Below, piece by piece: positions 46,301-58,116 of a stretch of DNA of 64,000 nucleotides. The notes under the pieces were generated by a model. That model saw nothing but the letters and a program-made list of their open reading frames with translations. It did not search any database and was not told where the DNA came from. The stretch's first letter is position 1, and each line of letters opens with the position of its first letter. This stretch comes from Oryzias latipes (taxonomy: Eukaryota > Chordata > Actinopteri > Beloniformes > Adrianichthyidae): assembly GCF_002234675.1 (NCBI RefSeq), contig NC_019859.2, positions 10,257,983 through 10,321,982 on the forward strand. The letters run 5' to 3'. Position numbers and translations under genes: made by a program.

Positions 46301-47458
46301 TAGTAATAAATCATTAAAACCTACATGCTTAATCTAATTTTTATTATTTTCATAATGGAAAAAAGTTTGTTCAGAAGCATTTGTTGTTTACATTGATGTT
46401 TTTACAAAACCAAGCCTCAACTTATAAAATTATTTTATTATTGATCAACGTGGTAAATTCTTATGAACAGCTCGCATTGTGTTTTGAACAGCCAGATGGT
46501 TTTATTTTATTTTTTTACGGGTTATGCCACCTAAAACAGAGAGTTTGTGCTGAATTACACAAAAGGTTATTTCCAAGGAAACACAAAGGATATCAATGTT
46601 TTAAAAACGTTTTTGTGAAATAAAGCTTCTTTATGCATTTAGTTGAGGTTTTGCACCATTTTTTTTTTTGCTTACAATCTTCTCTGTTTTCATAAATGCT
46701 TGAACATATGGTTGTGTCAATTTTTCAAGTCATTTTTCTGTTTTAATAATAGTGAGGAAAAGCAACAAGCAATGGAAGAGACTCAAATAATCCAAATACA
46801 GATAATTTTAGGTCTTTCTTACAGAGAAGCTGTAAAGAAAGTGGAGGTGTCAGTGAGTGCAGTTTCCTTCACCGTCAGAAGATGTTTTAAAATCTTAAAA
46901 ACTTTCTCATCACTTCATTTTATGTTAGTTCTGCCCCATCATTTTCAAAATAGTTTCTTTAAGTAGAGGGGATGGTGTGCTGTCACATTACAGACTGATC
47001 AACTATCATCTCTGGAGTCCTAACCCCATAAAGCCTGCATTTATTTTGAATCATAAAAAAGTAACAACATGCTTTTGCTTTCAATTAGATGCTAAATTAA
47101 GTTAAGTTTGGAGCAGTTTGATGTGTATTTGCATCAGCATCAAGGGGTTAATGGATTTCACAGGTCTCTCTGTGCCTCTCTGCAGAAAACGGTGTGTTTG
47201 TCGAGTTCCTTCTCTTTACTTTTGGATTCTCTGCTGTGTGCCTTGGCTCCATTGATGAGCCTCACCTCTGAAATACCTGAGCTGTCGAGCTGCACAGACC
47301 GCACACTGGTGAGAAATGCACTCCTTCAGCAGCGGACATCATCTTTAAGACACTGCTATGACTTTACAAAGATTACAGCAAGGATTTAACATGTTTTTTC
47401 TTTCTTTTCCAAGTCCTCCTCTCTGGAAAACTTTGCTTATTTGATGCCCGGACTGTAA
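43396..47458 (+). CDS. Short HMGXB4-like protein without HMG box
   Basis: Exons: 43396-43479 (start ATG directly after the acceptor), 44190-44220, 44390-44493, 44696-45043, 47186-47308 and 47414-47458, in frame, 244 residues. The C-terminal half matches my memory of HMGXB4: AAHLHLLGESLSLIGQHLQ, SSFSLLLDSLLCALAPLMSL, then LENFAYLMPGL-stop. HMGXB4 is a chromatin-associated HMG-box protein of about 600 residues, linked to Wnt and NURF-type complexes. Neither its HMG box (around KKNMSAYQVFCKEYR) nor its lysine-rich N-terminus is found in the introns or upstream; instead the N-terminus is MDGETDSDGPREN. A noncoding first exon at about 41890-42134 ends with GTAAGT. Adjacency to hmox1 matches human 22q12. 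The first donor (GTAGAT) is weak, so the 43396-43479 end is uncertain. Confidence 0.72.
46755..46900 (+). mobile_element. Fragment of Tc1/mariner transposase helix-turn-helix
   Basis: The frame through this stretch reads EETQIIQIQIILGLSYREAV then KKVEVSVSAVSFTVRR. This resembles the first helix-turn-helix of fish Tc1-like transposases. The fragment is isolated in an intron, with no catalytic domain nearby. Confidence 0.45.
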
Positions 47459-50400
47459 GTGACCATATTGGGACATGACGCAATTTTGGGCGGTCGCTAA
47501 TTTTATTTTCCCATTATCATAGTAAGCATTATTGTATGTGCAATTTCACTTCATTAAACATTTAAAAAAGACACACAGATACTGCTCATTTAAAGGTATC
47601 TAAAGGTATGCTGAAGCTTCGGTCATGGAAGCTTATGTTGCATTCAGACATTACCTTGATATAATTTGCTCTTGTGACTAAACGTATTTTAAAGATTTCA
47701 ATTATTCAGAAGCAGATCAGTGTAGCACTCAGGTCCAATCAGTTTAAATATTTTCCTACAATAGGTAATCTTCAGGAGCTTTACAAAGAAGATTTTAGAT
47801 ATTATTTTTTTCACTAAATAGTTTTAAAGAAAGTAGACCAGATGTGCAAACCTTCTCGTTTTTTTTGGGTCATATCACTAATTCTGAGGTTGACGGTGGG
47901 CAGAAACGACTCTTGTTGAGCAGGAACCTGCAGAATCAGGAAGGAGCATCGTTGACTGGTTGGAGTCAGATAACAGGAAGGAGACGCAAAAACACGAAAA
48001 CATACTTTCACTTTGAAAGCAAGCAACACATTAGCAAGTGCAAAAAATAATATACGCTAACGGAGAGTGAAGAGAGTAGTGTTTATTACTGTGTACAGGG
48101 CATGAGAGCTCCGTGCATCATGATATGAGCCCCAGCCATCTGAAAGCTTTGACACACTATGCAAGAGTAAAGCATATTTTAAAACAATATTTAGTTATAT
48201 TTATGTATTTATTTATTTATTTATATATTTATTGTACAATATTTATTTAGTTATAGCCCTCCTGATCAGTTAATACTTGTCTTCAACCCCTCACCCCCCC
48301 CCAAAAAAAACACATGAAAAAGGAAGAAACAGAAAAGACTGACCAAAAAAACAAAAAGGCTCTGACAAAGATGCTCCCCAATCTTACCACAGTGACCTAG
48401 AGAAATATCCTTCACCACAAACGATAGCCACTGGCTGCTGCCTTTTTATATGAGCAATCAGAGATCCTGCAGCCTGACAGCAAAACTCTGCTTTAAAGAC
48501 CATGAAACACTGAAATCTTTGAAATAGGATGGAGCAGACAATAACGGTGTCCTGCAGACAATCACACGTGCTCAGAATAAAAGGCCAATTTCAAAACAAG
48601 CATTTAGGGTTAGTGCAGCGTTGGTGAGGGGAAGCCAGAAAACAAAAAGAGAACGCAGAAATGGAAAAGAATAAGCAAACTCTTCATAGACTTCATTTGG
48701 ACCGCAGAATCTTGTTGCTGTGAAGGGATGCAGCCCTGGACAGATGTCCACTTAAGCAGATAGGAATTACTTTCAGTTAATGTCAGACATTCTCAATGTC
48801 CTGCAATCTCTCAATATTACTATTTACTGTGTTGAGTTTCTTTAACAAAAAAAAAACAATAAATCTGACACGTTTTTAAAATCAAACAAAAAACTAGGAT
48901 GTTTTTTTTAATGTTTTTCAGCAGGTACATTTCTTTGATTTTTTTTTTTTTTTAGAAACGAAACAGGCAAGCTTCATTTCCTCATCTTGACCTGACAACA
49001 AAATATTTACTCAGTTTAGATTGCCAGTTTTTCACCTTAGCGACTGCAGAACCTGAAAGGCATCCTTTTTGGAAAGACACCCAGGAGGTCTGGGTGGAGC
49101 AGATGACACAGTGGTGGAGTGAGTCATTTGAGGTTAGGGCTTGAACCTCCACCTTCCCTTGGAATGCACAGTACTGAGCAGACGGAGAAACCTGTTGTAC
49201 ACACACGCAATCTGTGCGTTTGGGTGCATGTGTAGTCAAAGTGAAGAGTGAGACGGCAGCATATCTTTGTCTACGGAGACCCAACATGTTCTGAAGTTCT
49301 CTGGTTTGGACAGAATTTGGAGCCAATTGAACACATTCAGGCATCGCATAAACTGCACCTCGTCCAACACAGTAAGTATGTTTCCTGATTTAAAACTTGC
49401 TTACAAAAACATAAGTATAGTCCATAATCTAAGGTTGTTGAAACTTAAAAGACGGTTACAAAAATACGGAGCATACACGTTATTTACGACAATACCAGGC
49501 TCGCTAAAAAAAAAAAAAAGAAATTATAGGAATTTACTGTCCTATGCTAAATTTTTGCGCGTCATTTATTATTTATAACTTTAATTTATTGCATATTTTG
49601 ATCATATAAAGGTGATTTAAATATTCCATGTAGCACTTTTGGGATTTTTTTCTTTTGTTGCTTTGGAGTGACTGTATATGTCAGTGTGAAAGTCTATGCT
49701 GAATGTTGTTAAACTGGACTGGTAGGTGTGGCTATTTAATAGCTGTGACATCTAAGGAATGCTTAATGCTCCACTTAAGTGTTGGTTTCAGTAAATTCAA
49801 TGGCTGTTTTTTGTTTTTGTTTTACCTGTTCTTGAATTGTGAGCCAAAATCAAAGGGTTGAAAATGAAGAAATTACATGAAGGTTCAAGAAATACCAAAA
49901 AAGATGTGCTTTTTTTTGGTGTTGTTGTAAAATTTATATATTTTTTTTTACACTTGGTAATTCAGTACTTGATAGATCCACTCCAATGTAAATTGTGTTT
50001 TTTTGGTGTTTTTAGCATGTTCTTGTACCTTTTTCTTTTTTAGGAAATTAAGCTTAAAGCTTCTGAATATTTCTTAATTTAACTTGTGGTAAATCAGAAA
50101 CAGACAAAAAAAATGCAGTTGGAAAAAAGCTTGTAGTTGTTCTGTACAAACTACAATTGGTCTTTGCTCGGCTCAATTCTGATGCCTCCACTTACAGACA
50201 AATAAATCCCTTAAACATCCTTGTGTTACTCGTCTGAGCTGGCATCTGGCTGCTGCTCCAATATTGCTGGCCATTTTTGTTGCGCTGGCAATGTTAGGAT
50301 GGAAGTGTGACGAGCTGTAAGCTAGCGGGAGAGAGTGCAAACAAAGGGATGATGTGAAACGGGGAAAGGCTTATTCTGTGCCAACAGTCCCATAACCACT

Positions 50401-51125
50401 GCCACTCTGCAGAAATAATGCCCCAGAAAAATACACCGTTTTTTTTATTTTGTCTAAAAATGGCATAATCAAAACCAAAAAGACCACTGGCAACACTTTC
50501 AAAATAGATTCAAAAAATGATTGGAGATGATTGTCTTCCTTTAAATACATGCAGTTGTGCCCATGAAACTTTATGAACAACAAGCTTAACATGTATTTTG
50601 TTTTGTTTTGGTTTACTTTTTTTTTTTTTTTTTTACCCTGAAAATTCTAGTAAAGTAATTTTCTTTCACGACTACATCAACATAACAAGTGTTTCCTGAT
50701 TACTTCAAACCAAACATGCATAGCTTGAAATGCTTGTTTCTGAGGAGTTTCTTTGCCAAATAGTTATTCAAATCAGCTGTTTGCTTTCTATTCGATGAAA
50801 CCAAACAGAACAGATAACCTTTTCTCTACTTGCTAGATGACTTTTTATCTACTATCAGTAAAGAGATCCATTTTCTTTTTCAGGTGTTTATGTTTCTCAG
50901 TGTGGAGAATGTCAGCATATTGTGAAAAGAAAAGCATTTTCTATTTTTCTTTTTCTTGAACACGAATCCACAAAAACTTTTCTAAAATTTGCCTTGGAGG
51001 CAGAAAGTCTGCTGTCTTCTGAATGTGGAAAAAAACTGCTTTGGTTTTTTCAGTTCTCAATTGTGGCATTAAATGTTGATTATTAATTAGGAAACACATT
51101 TCATCCCTGAATTCTCCTTTATGCC
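47459..51125. other. Intergenic region HMGXB4-like / GIMAP-like
   Basis: It contains the TTAA-family copy 7, an AT-rich tetranucleotide (TTTA)n tract near 48195-48240, several T runs and no supported coding exon. A strong donor (ACACA/GTAAGT) at 49372 could end a noncoding first exon of the GTPase gene; no phase-compatible coding join to 51126 exists. Confidence 0.4.
49970..50545 (+). mobile_element. TTAA-flanked transposon, copy 7 (diverged)
   Basis: It starts GATCCACTCCAATGTAAATT. It contains the family blocks GCTCAATTCTGATGCCTCC, CGTCTGAGCTGGCATCTGG, CCAACAGTCCC and CTCTGCAGAAATAATGCCC, and ends near GATTGGAGATGATTG. Both ends have lost the exact TTAA context. Confidence 0.6.
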
Positions 51126-54100
51126 ATGTCAGGAATGAGTGAATACAAGAGGCAGAACTTCAACAGCTCCTCAGACCTGAGGTTGTTTCTTTTGGGGAAC
51201 ATTGGCTGTGGAAAGACGTCGTCTGCTAACACCATCCTTAACCAGCCGTCCTCTCGCTCTGCTGATGACCCCAAAAGCTGCAATCTACGAGAAGCCTTCA
51301 CCGACGGCCGGAGAGTGGCTCTGGTGGAAGCTCCGAGATGGTATTGGGCCGGCGAAAAGGTGGACGACAGCGTCAGAAAGGAGACGGAACAAGCTGTGGC
51401 TCTGATGGAACCAGGACCACATGCTGTTTTGCTTCTGATCCCTGTTAACCAGTTTACTGAGGTTGGTTTTTCCCAACAGAACACGTGTATGTATTCAAGA
51501 TTTGAAAAAAATAAAGTTCAGCTACCATACAGACACATTTTTGTGGAAACCCAGGCAGTGAAATCTTAAATTAAGCTTGATATCATACATTTTTATGTCT
51601 CCTTATTCTTTTTTTGTCCAGATGGAGTCTCGTGTGCCTTCAGAGTTGCGAGAGATGTTTGGGCAGGAAGTGCTGGATCACACTTTGGTGCTGTTGACTT
51701 GTGGAGACTACTTGATGGGAAAATCGGTTGAGGTATTGACAAATGTATAGGTAGCCTCTGCTTAAAGTCATTTTTATTTGATGCACAAGTCAGACACGAA
51801 CCACCAAAAAGAATAAGTAAGTAAGGAAATGCTTTCTAAATGACTAACCCTAACCCTTTGCAGTTTGTTTTTGCAAATCTGCTTTCCACCAATTGGTGTT
51901 TTTCCAGCAAGTGGAAAGGATTTTTTGTGCACAGCAACACTTACCACTTTTGCAAACCGGTCTTAATAGTGCCATCAAATTACCTACATTCAAAAATTAG
52001 GTTTCATGATAGAAATGAAAGTCTGCAAATGTTTTATGTTATTATATTAAAAAGGGGGACTTTGCCTCCAAAGCCCCTCTTTCTTGTACGTTTATATATA
52101 CTGTGTTCTGTTCAAGTGATATTTTAGTACTTTTCAATATCTTTTTTTAAAAATGTGTGCCTAAATTTACTCAAGTCAAATTGTTGGTTTGCAGGAATAC
52201 CTGCAGAAAGAAGACCCAGGATTGAGGCAGATGATCAAGGGTTGTGGTGGAAATTTCCATGTTCTGAATAATCGTAACCCAAAAGACAGAGAGCAGGTCC
52301 GCGAGCTGCTGGAGAAGGTGAGCAATGCAGAATACGAACAACTGGAGTTTGCATCAACTTTGCTTGACATATAGTTGTTTGCGGGAATGGTTTGAATGGA
52401 AATTTGTCACAAAAATTTGAACACGCCTCATTTTCTACTACTTTCTATGTTTGTTATTGTTTGGAATTTTTTGATCTTGTTTAAAAAAAATCCAAGATGG
52501 CAGAAACACTTACACAAGTGAAAACAAAGACTTGTGGTAAATTTCCAAAAAAACAAATATCAAGTCAGAATGGAAGAAAGGCATGAGGTTTAGATGGTTT
52601 GGGTCTGGAACAAAAACCCCTGAGGTTAGGTTTGTGTGTCTTAGTGAGATGGAGTCAAAAGGGCTGGGCTATTCGAATGCTGCATGACTACGTTTAGATA
52701 AAGAGGGGCAGATTTTGATGGATTCATAGAAAACAATTTGAATCTCAGTCGAACTCAAACAGATTTGTAGACTTTATTGGTTAAAGTACAAACCTGAATG
52801 GATACTTAACAATTTTAAATAGTAAATATCGTTTCAAAGTTAAAACCAAAGTGACAAACTAGATAAAGGCAAACCAGCCTGACATTTATTTCAAATTTAA
52901 AGTAAATTAATTTGAAATTAATACTCAATGAAATACATATGTTGTAGAAAGATGCAAGAAATTAAAACTTCAAAAAAAAGATCAGATTTATTAAATTAAT
53001 GTATTAGAATCAGATCTATTCACATTTACATTTTGTCCTATTTTAGATTATTCCTTTATGGAAATATAGATTATTGGGAATTCTGAAGTACTTTTTGTGT
53101 TTAGAAGTTTTTAGATGATTAGCTGCTTGTTTTTTTTTAATTGCAGACCTTGTTTTAAGGGTTAAACAATGTACCGAACTCTCTTTCTCTCCAGTCTGCC
53201 TTCACATGAAAACCTTCCATTTTTCTTAGCATTTTTGTTCTGCTTGAATCCAAAGCTGTGTTTTTGCTTCTTCATTTTCTATGCTTGCAGCAGAGTTTCC
53301 GTTTGAGCGGTTCCCTCTGACTCAAATTTCCACTTAGGTTCCCTTGAACATGTGCACTTCCATTTTCCTTTTTACCCTCCTAAATTCTTCAGAAATAATT
53401 ACCCCAACAGAATGCCAGCTATGATATCAGTTTGCTGAAATGTGGGCGGACCTGCATCACTAAAGTGATGTAACCATCATATCTAGCACTTGGGGTGGGA
53501 CGGGTTCCTGCCATGGTGGGGATCCAGTGCGCATGAGGGTGGTTGCTCCCGGGTTTTTGTCTGACAGCGGGGCTCTTGGAGGCCTAAGTTGGCCGGGCTG
53601 CGGCGCTGTCGGCCGCTGGCTCTGGGGTGGGGATGTCAGGCCTCTTGCCTTTGCTGGAGCATTCAATGTGAACAAGGTACACTCTAAGAAGCACACATTT
53701 TCTTTCAGCCCACCTGCTTACTACTTTTTGCACAAATATAGGCAAGGGTAATGTTTTTACACCCTTCTCCAAGAATATTGTTTATGCAAACTATGTGTGT
53801 GTATCTTTCTGTGTGCATAGTGTGTGAGGTAAAACTTCCATCATCAATGTTTGAATATACTTAAAACCTGTAAACAGTTGTGTTCAGACTATTTGTTGGT
53901 GTGTGTAGGTGAGAACTAAGTCATGCAATTTATTAATGACAGACACTCTTATGTTATGAGTCTGTATCATCATCTTAACCCTAACAGGGTTGCATGGGAT
54001 AGAGCAGTGTTTTTCAATCAGTGTGCCGTGACACACTAGTGTGCCGTGGGAGATGGTCAGGTGTGCCGTGGGAAATTGCCTTCATTCACTGATCTAAAAA

Positions 54101-57100
54101 CATTTTCCATCTCCAGGATTTCAGCTCTTTGTTCATCCAAACAGGCCCTGATAAAACACTGAGTGGTTAGGAATATGAAAGATCATAAAATAGTTTTTTC
54201 TTTGTGTGTATTTGATTCTATTAAAGACATTTTAATAAGAATGACCGTACCGCGATTTAGCCGTAGCTTCAGCTGTTTGCGGAAAAGTCCCGCCCCTTTT
54301 ACTGTCTCCACCAATCATTCTTGGAGGCTTAATGACACGTCATCAGTCTGACCAATCAGAAGTGGTTAAAGTCTTCACTTCCTTGTTCCGATCTGCTCAT
54401 AAAGTCGCTCAGTTCCAACAAAAATACGAGTTAAAGCTCGTCTTCAGCGGTGTAGCTTTCCACTGAATCTGGTGTCAGACCGTGGAACAAGTGAACAAAA
54501 CAATGAAGCTCAGAGACGCAAGTCTTTCTGCGTTCGGTGGCTGTTTGCACTACATCTCCCATGATGCATTGGGTTAAAGTGACAGCGTCTCAGTGCAGAA
54601 TGAGCCTTTCTTTGTAAACGTCTTGAAACCACAACAAACACACATCAAACAGTTTTTAAATCTTTTAACTTAACTTTTATTACATTTTTTAGAAAAAAAC
54701 AGTTGCAACTTCCAGCTTTTTCTGCCACAATTATCACAAAAATGCACGTGAGATTGTGGAAGGGCTGTAGATCAGTACAGACTATGAGTTTCTCGTTTTT
54801 TTGTTTTTTTTTTTGGATGCTGGTGCGCCGCAGGATTTTTGTCAAGGTTAAAGTGTGCCTTGGCTTAAAAAAGGTTGAAAAACAGTGGGATAGAGGGACA
54901 CATTCAATCTAGGTTAACCATGATATAAAAGTAGGAAAAATGCTAGAGAGGTGATACCTTTGCTCTACCCATTCTTTTGAAAACCTATTGGATGATATCA
55001 AGTCCAGCATATCATGTGATTTTCTGCTTGATTTTTATTTTTTTTACCCAGCATGAAAAAAAGGTTATGGTACACATGTTCCATTATTAATAATTACTAT
55101 TGGAATTATTTTGTTTATCAAAACAAATGTTTTCACAGTTAAAAGGAAAATAAGTGAAGCAAATAATTCCAAAAATGAACCTAATTTCAAATTCTAACCG
55201 TTTATTTAAGATTTAATTTGGAAATTAGGGGGCGGGGACATGAGAAAATCTTTTTGTGTTTTGCAATTTTGGTATTTTGGAATATTTTCTTTGTAGATTT
55301 GGACTCATGACGAGTAAATTTATTCAGAGATTACATTTTTTAATATTTCATTTGTGTATTATTTAAAATAGGATGGATGGGACATACAATGTTCTTAAAG
55401 TCTGGAATAAGCCTTGAAATCAGCCTCCAAGGCTGTTAATGTGACAATTCTCAACACTTTTGTGACAAATATTACTTTTATTAAAGGTGGACCGCATGGT
55501 GGCGAAAAATGGAGTATTCAATATGAAAACTGCTGAAACCAGACAGCTGAACAGTCAAATCGAAGACCAAGAAGAAGAACAAGAAGAAGAAGAAGAAGAA
55601 GAAGAAGAAGAAGAAGAAGAAGAGGAACAAGGACAAGAAGAGGAAGAGGAGGAACAAGAACAAGAAGAAGAAGAAGACGAGAGATACTTGTTGGAATTAA
55701 TGCAAGATCAGTTGCTGGGGAGAAGTGAGACATTAGCTTTGAACAGAATTTTAGGCACGGGTGCACTTGAAGTGGTAGTTGAAGAGGAGGAAGAAGAAAA
55801 CGATGATGATGATGAAGAAAAAGAAGAGCCCATCGTACCTTTGAAAATGACAAACGTTAAACAAGTGATTAATAAAAGGGATGGAAGTATGGGTGAAGCT
55901 CGAGTGCCCAATGGGTTTCCTTCATCTCCAGAACCAGAGCTGCAATCGCATTCGAAGTCTTTTGATGACCCACAGCTGAACAGCACTCTAAGTTCACTGA
56001 AAGCAGGTACATGTCAATGCACGAAGGCACATCACTTTCTTTCCAGAGGTTACAAACAACTCACAATAGTGAATGCAACTCCTCCTATTTTCCTGTAGAT
56101 GGAGGTCTTCTCTCAAAAATATCTGAGATTGTAACATCTTCAAGAACCCCAGCTTCCAGTAGGTTTCTTGACTTTGTCATCTTGTGCTATTCTTTTACAT
56201 TATTTACTCTTGTGGACGTTAAAGTTTTCCATGTTTCTTTGAATTTTATTTGCAGTTGAAAGCAGAAGCAGCAGTGTTGATGGAGCAGCACCTCAACCGT
56301 CTCCTGTTTTTTCTAATCCTCATTCACCCATCTTCGTCTCCACCACTCAACCGTTGTCAAACTTGTCCCCCTCTGCTTCAATATGTTCTCCATCCTTCTC
56401 GTCCTACCCGATGCCTTCCGCTTCGTCTTCTCCGGAGCTTCGTCTGATTTTGCTCGGTCGATCCGGAGCAGGGAAGAGTTCAGTCGGGAACAGCATTCTG
56501 GGGCAGAATGTCTTCAGATCTGAGTCAGACAGCTTTACCGCAGTCACTCAGAAGTGTGAGAAAAGGAAGGCAGTGGTTGAAGCACAAAAGGTTTGTGTTT
56601 AAAACATTTTAAGCTTTGAATCCTTGCTTACCTCACTCAGAATTGTCAAAAGATTTCAATTTTTGTTTGTAGTTTTCTGACAAATAAAATGTTTTCTTGC
56701 TGTCTTTTTTCTCTTCTGCAGGTGGCAGTAGTGGACACTTCTGATTGGTTTAATTCAGAGCAAACCCCTGAGGAAGTGCGAGCTCAGATCTCCTCTTGTG
56801 TTGCACTGTCCACCCCCGGCCCTCACGCCTTCCTGCTGTGCGTCCCGTTGGACCAACCTGCAAAAACCGAGCTGCAGGCTCTGGAAGCCATGGAGAAGGT
56901 TTTTGGCCCAGATGCAGTGACAAAACACACCATTGTCCTCTTCACCTACGCCGATCGCCTGAGGGACAGTGGGATGATTGGGAATGGCGGCGTGGAGGCC
57001 TACATAGCGAATCAAAGGGGGGATTTGTTGAAGCTTGTTGAAAAGTGCAGGGACAGGTTCCAGATCATGGAGAGGGGTCAAAGGGAGAAGAAGAGTGTGG

Positions 57101-58116
57101 CTGATCTATTCACTTTGGTGGCGCTAACAGTGAAAGAAGCTGGAGGACAATACTTTTGTTCTCCTGCTTTTCTGGAGGCAGAGAACAAAGTGAAACAAAA
57201 GCAACTAGACCTCGTAAGAGAGAGGAGAGAAAAAGAACTAGACCAAAAAACTGTAAAAAAGGCTCAATTGCTCAGCCCAAAACGTAGGTCTTTATTTGAG
57301 ACAGAAGATGAGCTTGAGGAAATGAGGGATGAGGCAGAGATGAGTGTAAGTCTGACTAGTATGGACTGCATTTCTCTACTTACAATTTCTGACTTGTCCC
57401 CTTCTTTTCTGAATTCTCTTAAAGAGAAAATGGAGACTAGTATGAAGATGCTTCCTAAACTGACGTCAGATAGCTCAGTGCGACTTGAAGAAACAAGGAA
57501 GCAGCAAAGCAGTCCGGTGTTGGCAATCCAACAGATGGTGGCAGACGGTTCCCTGTGGGGAAAGGTGGGATCTACTGCAGGTCATGTTTCCAGAGCGGTA
57601 GGAGATAAGGTTCCAAGGGTAGTGGCAAATGGTTCCTCATGGTTGGGATTCAGAGCTAGAGCAGTGGCAGGGAGTCCAATGTGGGAGAAATTGGGGGCTG
57701 GTACCAAAACTGGAGCTAAACTGGTGGCAGACGGGTCGTTAAGAGTTGGAGCCGGGATTGGTGCTGGTGCAATGCAGGTTGCACAGAGTCCCATGTGGGG
57801 CAAGATGGGCTCCGGGGCAAAAGCAGGGGTCACAATGATGGCTGAGAGCTCACTGTGGGAGAGAATGGGAAACGTTGCTAGACAGGTTCCAAAAATAGTG
57901 TTTGCAGCTGGGCTGCTAGGACTGGTGCTCGGTGTGTTTTTTGGTGGACTGTTTTGGGGAATTGTCGGAGCCGCTGCTGGATCTGCAGCATCTGAGATGA
58001 CCCGACAAAAATTCATCAGCAGAAATTCTTCAGAGGAGACGTCTGAAGCTGCAAGAAACATGGAGAAAAGCACGTGCAACAGTGCAGATGGAGGGAAAAG
58101 TCTGAAATACGAATGA
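51126..58116 (+). CDS. Tandem AIG1/GIMAP-type GTPase with acidic linker and C-terminal repeat-membrane module
   Basis: Seven exons join in frame: 51126-51461, 51622-51732, 52195-52317, 55487-56006, 56099-56158, 56256-56590, 56722-58116; 959 residues. Domain 1 (about 17-200): P-loop GNIGCGKTS at 24-32, TCGD at 138-141 and HVLNN at 171-175; exon 3 ends RELLEK and exon 4 resumes VDRMVAKNG, normal GIMAP sequence. Linker (about 216-440): two acidic runs, one encoded by a GAA microsatellite, then a Ser/Pro-rich part. Domain 2 (about 445-650): P-loop GRSGAGKSS at 451-459, TPGPHAFLLCVPLD, FTYADRL. Then a charged helix, about six 18-residue repeats (766-886) and a hydrophobic glycine-rich segment near 888-920. 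GIMAPs are membrane-associated immune GTPases. Start Met at residue 1 or 4; it follows GCC, a fair context. AATAAA at 58474-58479. Confidence 0.82.
53460..53690. repeat. GC-rich block of unknown nature in AT-rich intron
   Basis: The composition changes sharply to G/C-rich with GGGTGGGACGGG and GGCCGGGCTGCGGCGC type words, then returns to AT-rich. It has no convincing gene signal. It may be an inserted repeat; no second copy is in the window. Confidence 0.35.
54005..54887 (+). mobile_element. hAT-type nonautonomous transposon, copy B
   Basis: Same family as 6714-7590: the left end is CAGTGTTTTTCAATC, the right end GGTTGAAAAACAGTG. Flanking 8-mers GGATAGAG at 53997-54004 and 54888-54895 are identical. 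It is 883 bp and aligns along its whole length with copy A at roughly nine bases in ten. Same orientation, independent insertion. Confidence 0.9.

Larger units (their letters stand above)
52318..55486. other. Large intron of the GIMAP-like gene
   Basis: The intron separates the VRELLEK and VDRMVAK coding parts. It holds a GC-rich block at about 53460-53690 and the second hAT copy. The rest is AT-rich; no extra exon was supported. Confidence 0.6.

Noticed and set aside
47814-48029. Minus-strand frame with an acceptor-like CTGCAG before VPAQQES
   Set aside because: No partner exon or recognised protein found nearby.
49267-49371. Possible coding first exon of the GIMAP-like gene
   Set aside because: It has a strong donor, but joining it to the 51.1 kb exon meets a stop at once; at most it is untranslated.
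55518-55853. 111-codon leucine-rich open frame, minus strand
   Set aside because: Poly-Leu is the antisense reading of the GAA-encoded poly-Glu linker.
57582-58079. 165-codon open frame, minus strand
   Set aside because: Antisense shadow of the repeat-rich exon of the GIMAP-like gene.
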